Counted from the first letter of the stretch, positions 1 through 8,060 are shown. The stretch: 26,153 nt of DNA from an uncultured Christensenella sp. (GCA_910585055.1 CAJUBY010000016.1:1-26153), one strand, 5' to 3'. Notes: generated by a model not told the origin, from the sequence alone. Numbers and translations are program-made.

Positions 1-593
1 GCGATAATCAAAAACACGAAATAAACGATAACGGACGCGTACTCAAACAACTCGCGTACAAAAAAACATTTTTCCTTAAACGATACTATAAGATTTTTAT
101 ATTTTTTTGCAAATGTAAACACCGCCGTTGCCGCCGACGTCAATAATGAAAAGACGGTAAATACAAACAACGCCGCAATGCAACCGGACAGTTCCGGTAC
201 GTTTTGGAGGATGCCGTTTGCTCCGGAATACGCGTTGCCGTAACTTATATTTCCAAAAGGCATTACAGCCACCGCGCCCGCATAAAAAGCAAACAGCAAC
301 AAGGAAAACAATATCGACAACCCCAAAGGCACGTAATTAAGCGCCGGATAAATTTTTCTCAGTAGAGGCTCATAATCCTTTTTTACGCCGGTTTGCTTAG
401 ACGTTACAGACCGGTCGGTAGACTCGGAGGACAGCTCGTTTACAAACGAGTGGCCGCACTCGTTACAAAAACGCACTCCGCCGTTCAGATTTGCGCCGCA
501 CTGCGGGCACGTCTTTTCTTCCTGCCGTTTAGTTCCGCATTCGGGGCAAAATTTCCCCTCGAACTCGGTATTGCATTTAATACACCTGTGCAT
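1..593 (-). CDS. Double zinc-ribbon multi-pass membrane protein (partial, C-terminus beyond left edge)
   Basis: An open frame starts with ATG at 591-593 and runs off the left edge without a stop, giving 197 visible codons. An AAGGGAG ribosome binding site lies at 601-607. The first 50 residues hold two CxxC...CxxC zinc ribbons (Cys4, 7, 16, 19 and Cys29, 32, 43, 46). A polar linker follows, then hydrophobic segments at about 89-111, 138-162 and from 185 onward, separated by a short loop. The layout matches the widespread zinc-ribbon-plus-membrane proteins of Clostridia, whose function is generally unknown; the ribbons would sit in the cytoplasm. It forms its own transcription unit and shares its upstream block with the lipoprotein gene next to it, so the two are probably co-regulated. 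The gene call is secure; no function can be assigned. Confidence 0.85.
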   Translation of the reverse strand, partial: MHRCIKCNTEFEGKFCPECGTKRQEEKTCPQCGANLNGGVRFCNECGHSFVNELSSESTDRSVTSKQTGVKKDYEPLLRKIYPALNYVPLGLSILFSLLLFAFYAGAVAVMPFGNISYGNAYSGANGILQNVPELSGCIAALFVFTVFSLLTSAATAVFTFAKKYKNLIVSFKEKCFFVRELFEYASVIVYFVFLII

Positions 594-630
594 ACGATTT
601 CTCCCTTGTATTTACATTTTTTATAAATCA

Positions 631-657
631 AGTGTATCATGTCCCCCCCCGAGTCAA
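631..657 (-). promoter_or_regulatory. Promoter of the zinc-ribbon membrane protein, with G8 tract in the spacer
   Basis: On the minus strand a -35 TTGACT (652-657) and a -10 TACACT (631-636) preceded by TGA (extended -10) are separated by 15 bases that include eight G in a row (643-650 as C on the plus strand). The spacer is two bases shorter than the usual 17. It lies about 40 bases upstream of the ATG. The homopolymer makes slippage, and so variable spacing, plausible. Confidence 0.6.
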
Positions 658-726
658 GCGTTTTTGCATAATATTTCACAAATTTTTTACAGTTTTTACG
701 ATTTTTTTCGCGCAAAGTTATCTACA
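650..726 (-). repeat. Shared upstream block, copy 1
   Basis: This 77-base stretch aligns almost end to end with 1687-1762. The last 27 or so bases on the plus strand (from ATTTTTTTCG to TCTACA) are identical and the -35 region CGAGTCAA is shared; between them the A/T-rich core is similar but diverged. It covers the -35 and the upstream A-tracts of the promoter. It contains TTATCTACA (718-726), one base off a DnaA box. It probably acts as an UP element or as a binding site for a common regulator. Confidence 0.75.
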
Positions 727-791
727 ACGCGTTAAAAATTATTCTCGTTAAATAATCGAATTAATCGGTAGCTATTTAATATTTATTAAAA

Positions 792-831
792 CAACAATAC
801 AACGGAATATGTGCATTCCATCGTCTTGTTG
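792..831 (-). terminator. Candidate hairpin terminator after the lipoprotein gene
   Basis: Nested inverted repeats lie 28 to 67 bases beyond the lipoprotein stop. The outer arms are CAACAA (792-797) and TTGTTG (826-831), the inner arms GGAAT (804-808) and ATTCC (815-819), with symmetric internal loops of six bases. On the minus strand the structure is followed by TTTTAAT. The stem is AT-rich and interrupted, so termination strength is doubtful. Confidence 0.35.
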
Positions 832-858
832 CGTTCCATTCATGATATATTATAATTA

Positions 859-1623
859 CTATTCGGTTTGACCGATTATATAATTGTTTACATCGTTCCT
901 TACATTCTCGGGAATAACTATTGCTCCGTTCACGTTTTTTACACCGTATTGCATATTTCTTTTTGTATCGGGATAATTTTGAATTACACTGACATCCTTA
1001 TTTTCGGTAAACTGTATTGAAATTTGCCTACTACCTATATAAACATATCTTTGCGTACTATCATTATATAAAAAGCGATGTTTGTCTTTCGAAAAACGTC
1101 TGATCTCACGTTTTATCGATTCTATAAAATAACGCGGATCTGAATCTTCGATATCTTCTTCCGTAAGTAATCCGACATTTGCACTTTCCAATCTATCCGA
1201 TTTAAACCAAATGTAATATATGCCATTACAATTTAACCAATAAGTTTGCTCTTTATATGACTCATATTTTCCGGTAACGGCATCATAATTTTCCTTAATA
1301 TATTCGCGACACATTTCCCCATTCTTTTTGTCCACATAAAATATTTCAGTAAGGTCATCCCACTCACCGTAATCTTCGGCTTGCGATTTGTCATACGAAT
1401 AAAACTCCTTCACGAATACTGTGTATGTGTCATAATTTTGCGTATCGAACCCGAGTATGTTTTCCCATTCTGTATCCGTTACCGTTATACCGCCGACGGT
1501 ACCGCCGTTTCCTCCGCCGCTGCCGTTACCGTCGTCGCCGCACGCGACAAGCCCCAACGTCGCGCCCGATAGCGCAAACGCGCAAGCAAGAATGGACGCC
1601 GTTGCATTTACGATTTTTCTCAT
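859..1623 (-). CDS. Secreted lipoprotein of unknown function
   Basis: This gene encodes 254 residues, with ATG at 1621-1623 and an AAGGAGA ribosome binding site at 1634-1640. The N-terminus is a typical lipoprotein signal: Arg-Lys, a hydrophobic stretch rich in Ala and Leu, then the lipobox LVAC with Cys28 as the predicted lipidated residue. A Gly/Asn/Ser-rich flexible linker (about 30-45) follows. The remaining 200 residues are rich in Tyr, Asp, Glu and Lys with no recognised motif. It should be anchored on the outer face of the cytoplasmic membrane. The gene body is visibly richer in A and T than the neighbouring ATPase operon and uses more AT-ending codons, which may reflect transfer or relaxed selection. 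It is a single-gene unit with its own promoter. The lipoprotein class is sure; the role is unknown. Confidence 0.9.
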   Translation of the reverse strand: MRKIVNATASILACAFALSGATLGLVACGDDGNGSGGGNGGTVGGITVTDTEWENILGFDTQNYDTYTVFVKEFYSYDKSQAEDYGEWDDLTEIFYVDKKNGEMCREYIKENYDAVTGKYESYKEQTYWLNCNGIYYIWFKSDRLESANVGLLTEEDIEDSDPRYFIESIKREIRRFSKDKHRFLYNDSTQRYVYIGSRQISIQFTENKDVSVIQNYPDTKRNMQYGVKNVNGAIVIPENVRNDVNNYIIGQTE

Positions 1624-1660
1624 ACCGTTGTTATCTCCTTGCTGAATATTTTATAATAAA

Positions 1661-1694
1661 AGTATACCGGTGCCCCCTTTTTTTTTCGAGTCAA
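1661..1694 (-). promoter_or_regulatory. Promoter of the lipoprotein gene, with A9G5 tract in the spacer
   Basis: On the minus strand the -35 is TTGACT (1689-1694) and the -10 is TATACT (1661-1666), both close to consensus. The spacer is 22 bases because of A9 followed by G5. That is about five bases too long for sigma-A, so in the state seen here the promoter may be weak or off. Contraction of the tract would restore 17. Confidence 0.55.
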
Positions 1695-1762
1695 CCGTTT
1701 TTTCGCGAGTTTTCACGAATTTTTCTCGGTTTTTCGATTTTTTTCGCGCAAAGTTATCTACA
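1687..1762 (-). repeat. Shared upstream block, copy 2
   Basis: This is the second copy of the block at 650-726, 76 bases long and in the same orientation and position relative to its promoter. It ends with the same TTATCTACA (1754-1762). No third copy was seen in the window; the rpiB and sua5 promoters lack it. Confidence 0.75.
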
Positions 1763-1836
1763 GTATAAAAACGGTAACCATGATCTTGTAAAAATCATAT
1801 TCGCTACTTGATAGACACGCGAGTTATCGCATACCG

Positions 1837-2445
1837 TTATTTTCCGTTGACCTTCATCAGTCTTACGATAGACGCGCGTTCGTTCTCGTCGAGTTTCATC
1901 AATATATATTTTATGGTTTCCTGCAATTGAGGGATCATTACGTATTCCAGAGCGTTTACTCTGCGCCTGTTTTTTTCTATTTCGTCGGCGAGCATGTTGC
2001 AGGTTTTTTCCACTTCGGCAAGGTGGAGTAGCTTATCGGTAAGCGCGGTAAGTTTGAGCACGGCGTCGTCCAGCTCCGCAGGCGCCGAACACAACGCGTA
2101 CGGCAAGCGCACCTCGCCGACGCGCTTGGTCTGCATATACGGTACGTCCACGCCCATAACGTTTTTGGTGCCGACGGTTATAGACGCCGTAAGTGTGGGC
2201 AAAGCTATCGCCTGCACGGCATCCAGCGGCGAAGATGCCGAAAGAGCAAATGCCTTAAGCGCTTCGGCTATGTCGCCCTCTATCTCTTCGCGCAGCCGTT
2301 TGTTGTCCTTTATGAGCAACAAAAACTGACGGACCATTTCGTCCGACTTGTCTTTGAGCAGCTTATGTCCGCGCTCCGCGGTCTTTAACCTGTCCTTTAA
2401 TCTGCGCAGTTCCATGCGCGTGGGGTTTACGTTCGATCTTGCCAT
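1837..2445 (-). CDS. ntpD: V-type ATP synthase/ATPase subunit D
   Basis: This 202-residue protein is the central rotor stalk of the V1 domain. It turns inside the A3B3 head and links it to subunit C and the membrane ring. The N-terminus (MARSNVNPTRMEL) and the following RLKTAERGHKLLKDK stretch are diagnostic of the family. The long N- and C-terminal helices that form the coiled coil are visible, and the length is normal. The ATG is at 2443-2445, with AGGGAG only two bases upstream, an unusually short spacing. It is the last gene of the ATPase operon, 27 bases after subunit B. Downstream (1763-1836) I see no convincing terminator, and the next feature is the lipoprotein promoter region. Confidence 0.96.
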   Translation of the reverse strand: MARSNVNPTRMELRRLKDRLKTAERGHKLLKDKSDEMVRQFLLLIKDNKRLREEIEGDIAEALKAFALSASSPLDAVQAIALPTLTASITVGTKNVMGVDVPYMQTKRVGEVRLPYALCSAPAELDDAVLKLTALTDKLLHLAEVEKTCNMLADEIEKNRRRVNALEYVMIPQLQETIKYILMKLDENERASIVRLMKVNGK

Positions 2446-2472
2446 ATCTCCCTGCCGTATCGCTGATAGATG

Positions 2473-3852
2473 CTATTTCCCTGTACTATCGTAAAATTCG
2501 TCCAAATGCTCGTCGCGGATACGTTTCAGTTCCGAACGAGGAAGTATTCGCAACAGTTCCCAGCCGACGTCCAACGTCTGCTCTATTGTACGGTTGGTTT
2601 TAAAGCCTTGATTGATATATTTCTTTTCGAACTCTTCGGCAAACTTCGCATACAGCTTATCGACGTCGGAAAGCGCCGCGTCGCCCAAAATGGAACTCAA
2701 TTCCTTGGCGTCCTTGCCGCGCGCATAAGCGGAAAACAACTGGTTCATCGTATCCGCATGGTCTTTACGGGTCTTGCCTTTGCCTATGCCCTTGTCTTTC
2801 AGACGCGACAGCGACGGCAAAACGTCGATAGGCGGATTAAATCCTTTTTTGTACAGTTCGCGCGAAAGTATTATCTGTCCTTCCGTGATATAACCCGTAA
2901 GGTCGGGGATAGGGTGAGTCTTATCGTCTTCGGGCATCGTCAAAATCGGAATGAGCGTTATCGATCCGTTTTTGCCGCGAATCCGTCCGGCGCGTTCGTA
3001 TATAGTGGCGAGATCGGTATAAAGATATCCGGGATAACCGCGCCTGCCCGGCACTTCGCGCCGCGCCGCCGAGATCTCGCGCAAAGCCTCCGCATAGTTG
3101 GTTATATCGGTCATTATAACAAGCACGTGCATTCCGCAATCGAACGCCAGATATTCCGCGGCGGTCATCGCCATACGCGGCGTGTTTATGCGCTCTACCG
3201 CAGGGTCGTTTGCGAGATTGAGAAACATGACCGTACGGTCTATCGCGCCCGTGCGCCTAAAATCCGCCGTAAAAAATTCGCTCTCTTCGTAGGTTATGCC
3301 CATCGCGGCAAACACGACGGCAAATTTGTCGTCGGTATTTTTTACCTGCGCCTGCCGCGCGATCTGCGCCGCAAGATCGGCGTGAGGAAGCCCCGACGCC
3401 GAAAACACGGGCAGCTTTTGACCGCGGACAAGGGTGTTCAGTCCGTCAATGGCGCTCACTCCCGTCTGTATGAATTCGTTGGGATAATCTCTAGAAACGG
3501 GATTTATAGGGCTGCCGTTTACGTCCAAACTTTTTTCGGGCAGTATTTCCGCGCCGCCGTCTATGGGGTTGCCCATGCCGTCGAAAACTCTGCCCAGCAT
3601 GTCGTGCGACACCTTTAACTCTATCGCCTTCCCCGTGAACGCCGCTTTTGCCGCCGAGATCTTAAGTCCGCGACTGGGCGCGAAAAGTTGAACGAGCGCC
3701 TTGTCGCCGTCCACTTCCAGCACTCTGCCGAGCCTGCCGTCGTCACCCGTCTGCGAGATCTTTACAAGTTCGTTGTACTTGACTCCCTCCACCTGTTCGA
3801 CGAGCATCAACGGACCTACGACTTCTTTGATGGTACGGTATTCCTTGCGCAT
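2473..3852 (-). CDS. ntpB: V-type ATP synthase/ATPase subunit B (non-catalytic)
   Basis: This is the regulatory, non-catalytic subunit of the A3B3 hexamer, in the cytoplasm. It begins KEYRTIKEVVGPLMLVE and has the modified, non-hydrolysing P-loop region SASGLPHADLAAQIA at about residue 153, as in all B subunits. The GYPGYLYTDLA block and the C-terminal helical domain are also present. I prefer ATG at 3850-3852 (459 residues) to the GTG one codon upstream, because AGGAG then sits eight bases away. The start overlaps the TGA of subunit A, so the two are translationally coupled and made in equal amounts, as the 3:3 head needs. Length and order are normal for bacterial V/A-type enzymes. Confidence 0.97.
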   Translation of the reverse strand: MRKEYRTIKEVVGPLMLVEQVEGVKYNELVKISQTGDDGRLGRVLEVDGDKALVQLFAPSRGLKISAAKAAFTGKAIELKVSHDMLGRVFDGMGNPIDGGAEILPEKSLDVNGSPINPVSRDYPNEFIQTGVSAIDGLNTLVRGQKLPVFSASGLPHADLAAQIARQAQVKNTDDKFAVVFAAMGITYEESEFFTADFRRTGAIDRTVMFLNLANDPAVERINTPRMAMTAAEYLAFDCGMHVLVIMTDITNYAEALREISAARREVPGRRGYPGYLYTDLATIYERAGRIRGKNGSITLIPILTMPEDDKTHPIPDLTGYITEGQIILSRELYKKGFNPPIDVLPSLSRLKDKGIGKGKTRKDHADTMNQLFSAYARGKDAKELSSILGDAALSDVDKLYAKFAEEFEKKYINQGFKTNRTIEQTLDVGWELLRILPRSELKRIRDEHLDEFYDSTGK

Positions 3853-5606
3853 CACTCATTCTCCTTTTTCAGTTCCGCCAACTGTTTGGACATATCGTCG
3901 TGTATTTCGTCAAGCTTTTTTAGATCTTCTTCACTGACGTATTTCGCCCTGCCTATCTGTTCGCGGCAAGGTACGTTTAAAATATCGTTTATACTTACAC
4001 CGCGTCCGAGCGCACGCTTTGCCTGATAGTAAAAATCGACTATCAGCTTTAACATCTTAAATTGTTTTACGGGCGAAGTATAAGTGTCGACTTCGTGAAA
4101 CGAATTTTGGTGCAAATAATCTTCGCGCACCGATTTTGCAGCTTCCATCGTAAGTCTGTCCTGCGGCGACAGCGCGTCCATGCCGACGAGTCTTACTATC
4201 TCGTCCAGCTTTGCCTCTTCCTGCAATATGCTGCTGATCTCCGTTCTGTAAGCGTTGAACTGCGCGTCGACGTTCTGCGTGAACCAATCCGCGAGCCTGT
4301 CGCTGTAAAGCGAATAACTGACAAGCCAATCTATAGCCGGGAAATGCCGCTTGTACGCAAGCGCGCTGGACAGTCCCCAGTAAACTTTTACTATGCGCAG
4401 CGTTGCCTGACTTACAGGCTCCGACATATCGCCGCCCGGAGGCGACACCGCGCCTATCGCAGTGACCGAACCCGTACGCTGCGAAGATCCCAATATCTTT
4501 ACCATACCGGCGCGTTCGTAAAACTCCGCAAGCCTGCTCGACAGATATGCGGGATACCCTTCTTCGCCCGGCATTTCCTGCAGCCGTCCGCTCATTTCGC
4601 GCAGAGCTTCCGCCCAGCGCGACGTAGAGTCCGCCATTATGGCGACCGAATAACCCATATCACGGTAATACTCCGCAATGGTTATACCCGTATATATGCT
4701 TGCTTCTCGCGCCGCGACAGGCATATCCGAGGTGTTGGCTATAAGTACGGTACGCTTCATCAGAGGCTGACCGGTCTTGGGGTCGATGAGTTCCGGGAAC
4801 TCGTTGAGAACGTCGGTCATCTCGTTGCCGCGCTCGCCGCAGCCGACGTAAACTATTATATCGGCGTCGGACCATTTCGCAAGAGCGTGCTGTAACACGG
4901 TCTTACCCGATCCGAACGGACCGGGGACCGCCGCCACGCCGCCGCGCGCTATCGGGAATAGCGTATCCACTACGCGCTGCCCCGTTATTAGAGGGCGGTC
5001 CGGCGGCAGTTTTTCCGCATACGGTCTGCCGCGCCGCACAGGCCAACGCTGAAGCATACAAACGTCGTGCTTTTGCTTGCCGTCCGTGATGACCGCTACG
5101 GTTTGATCTATCGTATAATCGCCGGCGGATATTTTTTCTATTTTGCCGCTAACGCCGTAAGGCACCATTATCCTGTGCGTTATAACTTCGTTCTCCCGCA
5201 CCGTGCCTATAACGTCGCCTGCCGTAACTTGCTCGCCCTTTTCGACGACGGGCACGAATTTCCATTTTCTTTTATGGTCGAGAGCAGGCGCGCTTACGCC
5301 GCGGTCTATACGGTCGCCGGAAAGCTGCGCAAGCTTTTCGAGCGGCCGCTGTATACCGTCGTAAATACCGCCGATAAGTCCGGGTCCCAGCTCGACGGAC
5401 AGCGGCTGTTCCGTAGACGTTACGGGTTCGCCGGTACCGAGCATACTCGTTTCTTCGTATACCTGAACGGACGCGCGGTCGCCGCGCAGTTCGATAACTT
5501 CGCCTATAAGACCTTTGTCGGACACACGTACGACGTCGAACATTTTAACGTCGCTCATTCCGTCCGCAACGATAAGCGGTCCGCTTATTTTTATTATTTT
5601 ACCCAT
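3852..5606 (-). CDS. ntpA: V-type ATP synthase/ATPase catalytic subunit A
   Basis: This 584-residue protein is the ATP-hydrolysing subunit. It has an N-terminal beta-barrel, then the V-type-specific non-homologous region (about 110-190). The Walker A motif GPFGSGKT is at 229-236, with the catalytic glutamate in the GCGERGNE motif (about 256-262). ADSTSRWAEALRE and the SPPGGDMSEP segment follow, then the C-terminal helical domain. All key residues are intact. The ATG is at 5604-5606, 70 bases after subunit F. Presence of the A-type P-loop and the non-homologous region separates it from F-type beta subunits. Hydrolysis here would drive ion pumping, or run in reverse to make ATP, across the cytoplasmic membrane. 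Confidence 0.98.
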   Translation of the reverse strand: MGKIIKISGPLIVADGMSDVKMFDVVRVSDKGLIGEVIELRGDRASVQVYEETSMLGTGEPVTSTEQPLSVELGPGLIGGIYDGIQRPLEKLAQLSGDRIDRGVSAPALDHKRKWKFVPVVEKGEQVTAGDVIGTVRENEVITHRIMVPYGVSGKIEKISAGDYTIDQTVAVITDGKQKHDVCMLQRWPVRRGRPYAEKLPPDRPLITGQRVVDTLFPIARGGVAAVPGPFGSGKTVLQHALAKWSDADIIVYVGCGERGNEMTDVLNEFPELIDPKTGQPLMKRTVLIANTSDMPVAAREASIYTGITIAEYYRDMGYSVAIMADSTSRWAEALREMSGRLQEMPGEEGYPAYLSSRLAEFYERAGMVKILGSSQRTGSVTAIGAVSPPGGDMSEPVSQATLRIVKVYWGLSSALAYKRHFPAIDWLVSYSLYSDRLADWFTQNVDAQFNAYRTEISSILQEEAKLDEIVRLVGMDALSPQDRLTMEAAKSVREDYLHQNSFHEVDTYTSPVKQFKMLKLIVDFYYQAKRALGRGVSINDILNVPCREQIGRAKYVSEEDLKKLDEIHDDMSKQLAELKKENE

Positions 5607-5676
5607 TGTCTGCTCCTTTTGCCGATACGGTATATCCGCACCGCACGCCGAGTCGGTTTACGATCGTCCATGACGT

Positions 5677-6006
5677 TTACTTGTCGAAAAGTATGTCTAC
5701 TCCGACGGCTTTTTCCACGTCTTTTTTTACGCCTGCCATACCGAACCCGTTGGACCCGGTAGAACTCGGAATGGACAGCACCGCCGGATAAGTCTGTCGC
5801 TTGAGTTTTTGCATGAGCGACTCCATTTTGGCGGCGTAATTTTCCGTGACAAGAATGACCGCGTATTCGTCTGTTTTGGATATGTCGCGCAGTATATCCG
5901 CGGCAGCATATTCGTCGTCCGCCTTATACACTGCCGCGCCTATAGCCAAAAACGCCGTAGCGCTCTCGCCGTCGCCTATTACCGCTATCTTTCCTATTTT
6001 TTCCAC
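5677..6006 (-). CDS. ntpG: V-type ATP synthase/ATPase subunit F (NtpG in Enterococcus naming)
   Basis: This 109-residue central-stalk partner of subunit D modulates coupling. The N-terminal strand KIAVIGDGESATAFLAIG is the hallmark of the family, and the Rossmann-like alpha/beta order (ILVTENYA, then PAVLSIPS) fits. The start is GTG (6004-6006), with GGAG six bases upstream. It lies between C and A as in ntp operons. The C-terminal helix is short and ends VDILFDK. The identification is firm despite the small size. Confidence 0.93.
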   Translation of the reverse strand: MEKIGKIAVIGDGESATAFLAIGAAVYKADDEYAAADILRDISKTDEYAVILVTENYAAKMESLMQKLKRQTYPAVLSIPSSTGSNGFGMAGVKKDVEKAVGVDILFDK

Positions 6007-6073
6007 TTATAACTCCGCGAGACACGGTCAAATACCGCAATTATGCTAAACCGTCACCGTGTGCTTGTGAATA

Positions 6074-6997
6074 TTAAATATCTTTGTATATTTCCGGGAT
6101 ACGATCGTAAAATTCGTCGCGCGAATTTGTTTTGATACAAACAAGCGCGGTCTTTACCGTCTTAAGCTCGATAAGCGTCTCGGTATAATAATTCAAAAAC
6201 GGCTTATACGACGAATAATCCGTCACGGTCGAATCCGTCATAAAATAAAGATGGTCGTCCGTTTCGCGTTCCGCACGCCACAGCTCTCCGCCGTCGCGCA
6301 GTTCTATCCTTTCCGCAAACAGTGCGTAACGCGTATGCTCGTACGGCTCCGCAAAATGCTCAGCGTCCACAGATTCCGAAAGAGTGTCCGCATCTATCGT
6401 TCCGCCCTGCAAAAACTCGTCGCCACTCAAGCCGAGACGTTTCATCCGCGCGGCGGTGAGAATATTTTTCATATCGATCTCCGCGCGGAAATAATGTTTT
6501 ACTGCAGGTATACCGCATTTTAAAACGCTTTTATACATAGCCGAGGTCAATACGAGATCGATGACCTGAGGTCTTTTTTCGTTGTTTTCGTCAAGCTCCG
6601 TAAGCGCTTCCGCCATATATCCGTCGGCGTCTCCGTAATCGCCGTCGGCGATCTTGGCGATATCGAGATCCGTATTGTAATAACCGTCGGCCGGTACCGC
6701 GGCAAACCGCGATTTATACGCCAGCTTGGCATTGTTATACACGAACCGGGCGGTCAAAGCGTTTGCGAATCGGATATTGGGCGCATTATCCGAAATAAAT
6801 CTTATAAGCCTGTCGGTCTCTCCGACTATAAATCCGTCGACCGAGCAACCGCTTTGGTAAGCATAACCGTAATCGGCAAGCATCCTGAACGCATCGTTTA
6901 CCGTAGCGGCTTCGACGATACGGCGCAGTCGTTCCCCGTCCAGCCGTTTACCGTACTGAACAGCCGCCGTATTCGCATAGACTTTTGTCGTAAACAT
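6074..6997 (-). CDS. ntpC: V-type ATP synthase/ATPase subunit C
   Basis: This 307-residue all-helical, funnel-shaped protein (homologue of eukaryotic subunit d) joins the central stalk to the proteolipid ring. Family signs are the YANTAAVQYGKRL start region, conserved helical repeats with Tyr and Leu, and the downstream LKCGIPAVKHYFRAEIDMKNI segment typical of the C/AC39 family. It is slightly shorter than many homologues. The ATG at 6995-6997 directly abuts the stop of subunit E at 6998, implying coupling. Assignment rests on the sequence pattern together with its position between E and F. Confidence 0.93.
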   Translation of the reverse strand: MFTTKVYANTAAVQYGKRLDGERLRRIVEAATVNDAFRMLADYGYAYQSGCSVDGFIVGETDRLIRFISDNAPNIRFANALTARFVYNNAKLAYKSRFAAVPADGYYNTDLDIAKIADGDYGDADGYMAEALTELDENNEKRPQVIDLVLTSAMYKSVLKCGIPAVKHYFRAEIDMKNILTAARMKRLGLSGDEFLQGGTIDADTLSESVDAEHFAEPYEHTRYALFAERIELRDGGELWRAERETDDHLYFMTDSTVTDYSSYKPFLNYYTETLIELKTVKTALVCIKTNSRDEFYDRIPEIYKDI

Positions 6998-7579
6998 TTA
7001 CAGCTCCAGATCTTTTACGGTATCGGCGACAGTACGCTCTTTAAGCTCTTCGACTATTTCGTCCACGGTTAGACCTCGGTCATATTTTTTGTTACGCAAT
7101 ATCACGCCGCCCGAAAAATCGCCTTTTTCCTCGGACAGCGTCAACTTCTTTCCCGCCGCCGCGGATACTTTTTTTACCCACGCGCCGGTCACTCGCTTTG
7201 CGTCCGACTTTGCCGCAACTATCTCGTCTCCGTCGTTACACTCCGCAACGATCAGCTTTTGCAGTATCGACAGATATTCGGCGTCCGGCGCGGACAGGAT
7301 GCGTTGTTTAACGCCGTCGTATACGGCGGAAACACAGTCCTGCTTGGCTTTTAACAAAACTTTTTTAGCCTCCAGCTCGCCCAGCTTTATCCGCCCGTCG
7401 TACAAACTGTCCGCCGCGGCTTTGGATTTTTCCGCTTCCGCACTAAGTATAACTTCCAGTTCCGCGCGCAACGCGTCGAGCCGTCCGTCGAGTTCCGCAG
7501 CCGCCTCTTCGATCATAGCAGCCGCGGTTTTTTTGGCAGACGTCAATATATCGTCGATTATTTTACGCTGTCCCTGCAT
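6998..7579 (-). CDS. ntpE: V-type ATP synthase/ATPase subunit E (peripheral stalk)
   Basis: This 193-residue protein pairs with the H/G-type subunit to form the peripheral stalk (stator) that holds A3B3 against rotation. Residues of about 8-95 form a long, Ala-, Glu- and Lys-rich helix (coiled coil). The remainder is a small alpha/beta domain that contacts the top of the head, with the conserved GGVILRNKKYDRGLTVDEIV pattern near the C-terminus. The ATG is at 7577-7579, seven bases after subunit K. Confidence 0.94.
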   Translation of the reverse strand: MQGQRKIIDDILTSAKKTAAAMIEEAAAELDGRLDALRAELEVILSAEAEKSKAAADSLYDGRIKLGELEAKKVLLKAKQDCVSAVYDGVKQRILSAPDAEYLSILQKLIVAECNDGDEIVAAKSDAKRVTGAWVKKVSAAAGKKLTLSEEKGDFSGGVILRNKKYDRGLTVDEIVEELKERTVADTVKDLEL

Positions 7580-7586
7580 AGTCGGT

Positions 7587-8060
7587 TTACGCTATGTTCA
7601 ACAGCATTACGCCGAGAATTGAAACGATAAACGCAAAGATAGCGAATATCTCTACAAGAACAAGCATCGGTATCGCGTGTCCGACCTGGTTTTCCTGTTT
7701 GCCGACAAGATTGATACAGCCGATAGCCACGTTTCCCTGCATAATAGCCGATACCAAACCGACTACAGCGATTGGCATACAATAAGCAAAAAGTATCCAG
7801 CCCTGCGCGTCGGTTAGCGCGACCATGTCGCCGAACGCGTTGAGTTTTATAAGCATCATGAACGCAACGACAAACCCGTACAGACCCTGCGTGGACGGCA
7901 TAACCTGCAATATCATAGTCGTACCGAACTTTTCGGGCTGTTTGCTCAACAGCGCGGACGAAGCCTGTCCGGCTCTGCCTACGCCGATAGCCGAGCCTAT
8001 GCCCGACACTATAACGGCGAGCGCCGCGCCCATTATGGCATAAAAATTGCCCCAATTCAT
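7587..8060 (-). CDS. ntpK: V-type ATPase proteolipid subunit K (c-ring), Na+-type
   Basis: This 157-residue protein has four transmembrane helices in two fused hairpins, as in V-type c subunits, and builds the rotor ring. Only the second hairpin carries the ion-binding acid, Glu137 in helix 4 (PMLVLVEIFA). The other Na+ ligands known from E. hirae NtpK (backbone of Leu61, Thr64, Gln65, Gln110, Glu139) have counterparts here: Met54 (backbone carbonyl), Thr57 and Gln58 in MPSTQGLYG, Gln108 in IMQGN, and Glu137. I therefore predict Na+ rather than H+ translocation; this is inference from ligand conservation. The ATG is at 8058-8060, with a 56-base gap to subunit I. Confidence 0.97.
   Translation of the reverse strand: MNWGNFYAIMGAALAVIVSGIGSAIGVGRAGQASSALLSKQPEKFGTTMILQVMPSTQGLYGFVVAFMMLIKLNAFGDMVALTDAQGWILFAYCMPIAVVGLVSAIMQGNVAIGCINLVGKQENQVGHAIPMLVLVEIFAIFAFIVSILGVMLLNIA

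Noticed and set aside
718..1762. Two TTATCTACA sites as DnaA boxes or part of a replication origin
   Set aside because: Each has one mismatch to the consensus, only two exist, they are over 1 kb apart within a repeated promoter block, and neither dnaA, dnaN nor an AT-rich unwinding region is nearby.
1763..1836. Rho-independent terminator after subunit D
   Set aside because: Only a five-base ATGAT/ATCAT repeat with a long loop was found, without a stable GC stem or a T run in the right place.
2470..3618. A 382-codon open frame on the plus strand opposite subunit B
   Set aside because: It lies entirely antisense to a highly conserved gene, its product is Arg/Phe/His-rich without any family pattern, and similar antisense frames occur opposite most genes here because of the codon use.
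7558..8055. An overlapping minus-strand frame of 165 codons over the proteolipid gene
   Set aside because: It is the out-of-frame reading of subunit K; the in-frame product has four textbook membrane helices and the ion-binding glutamate.
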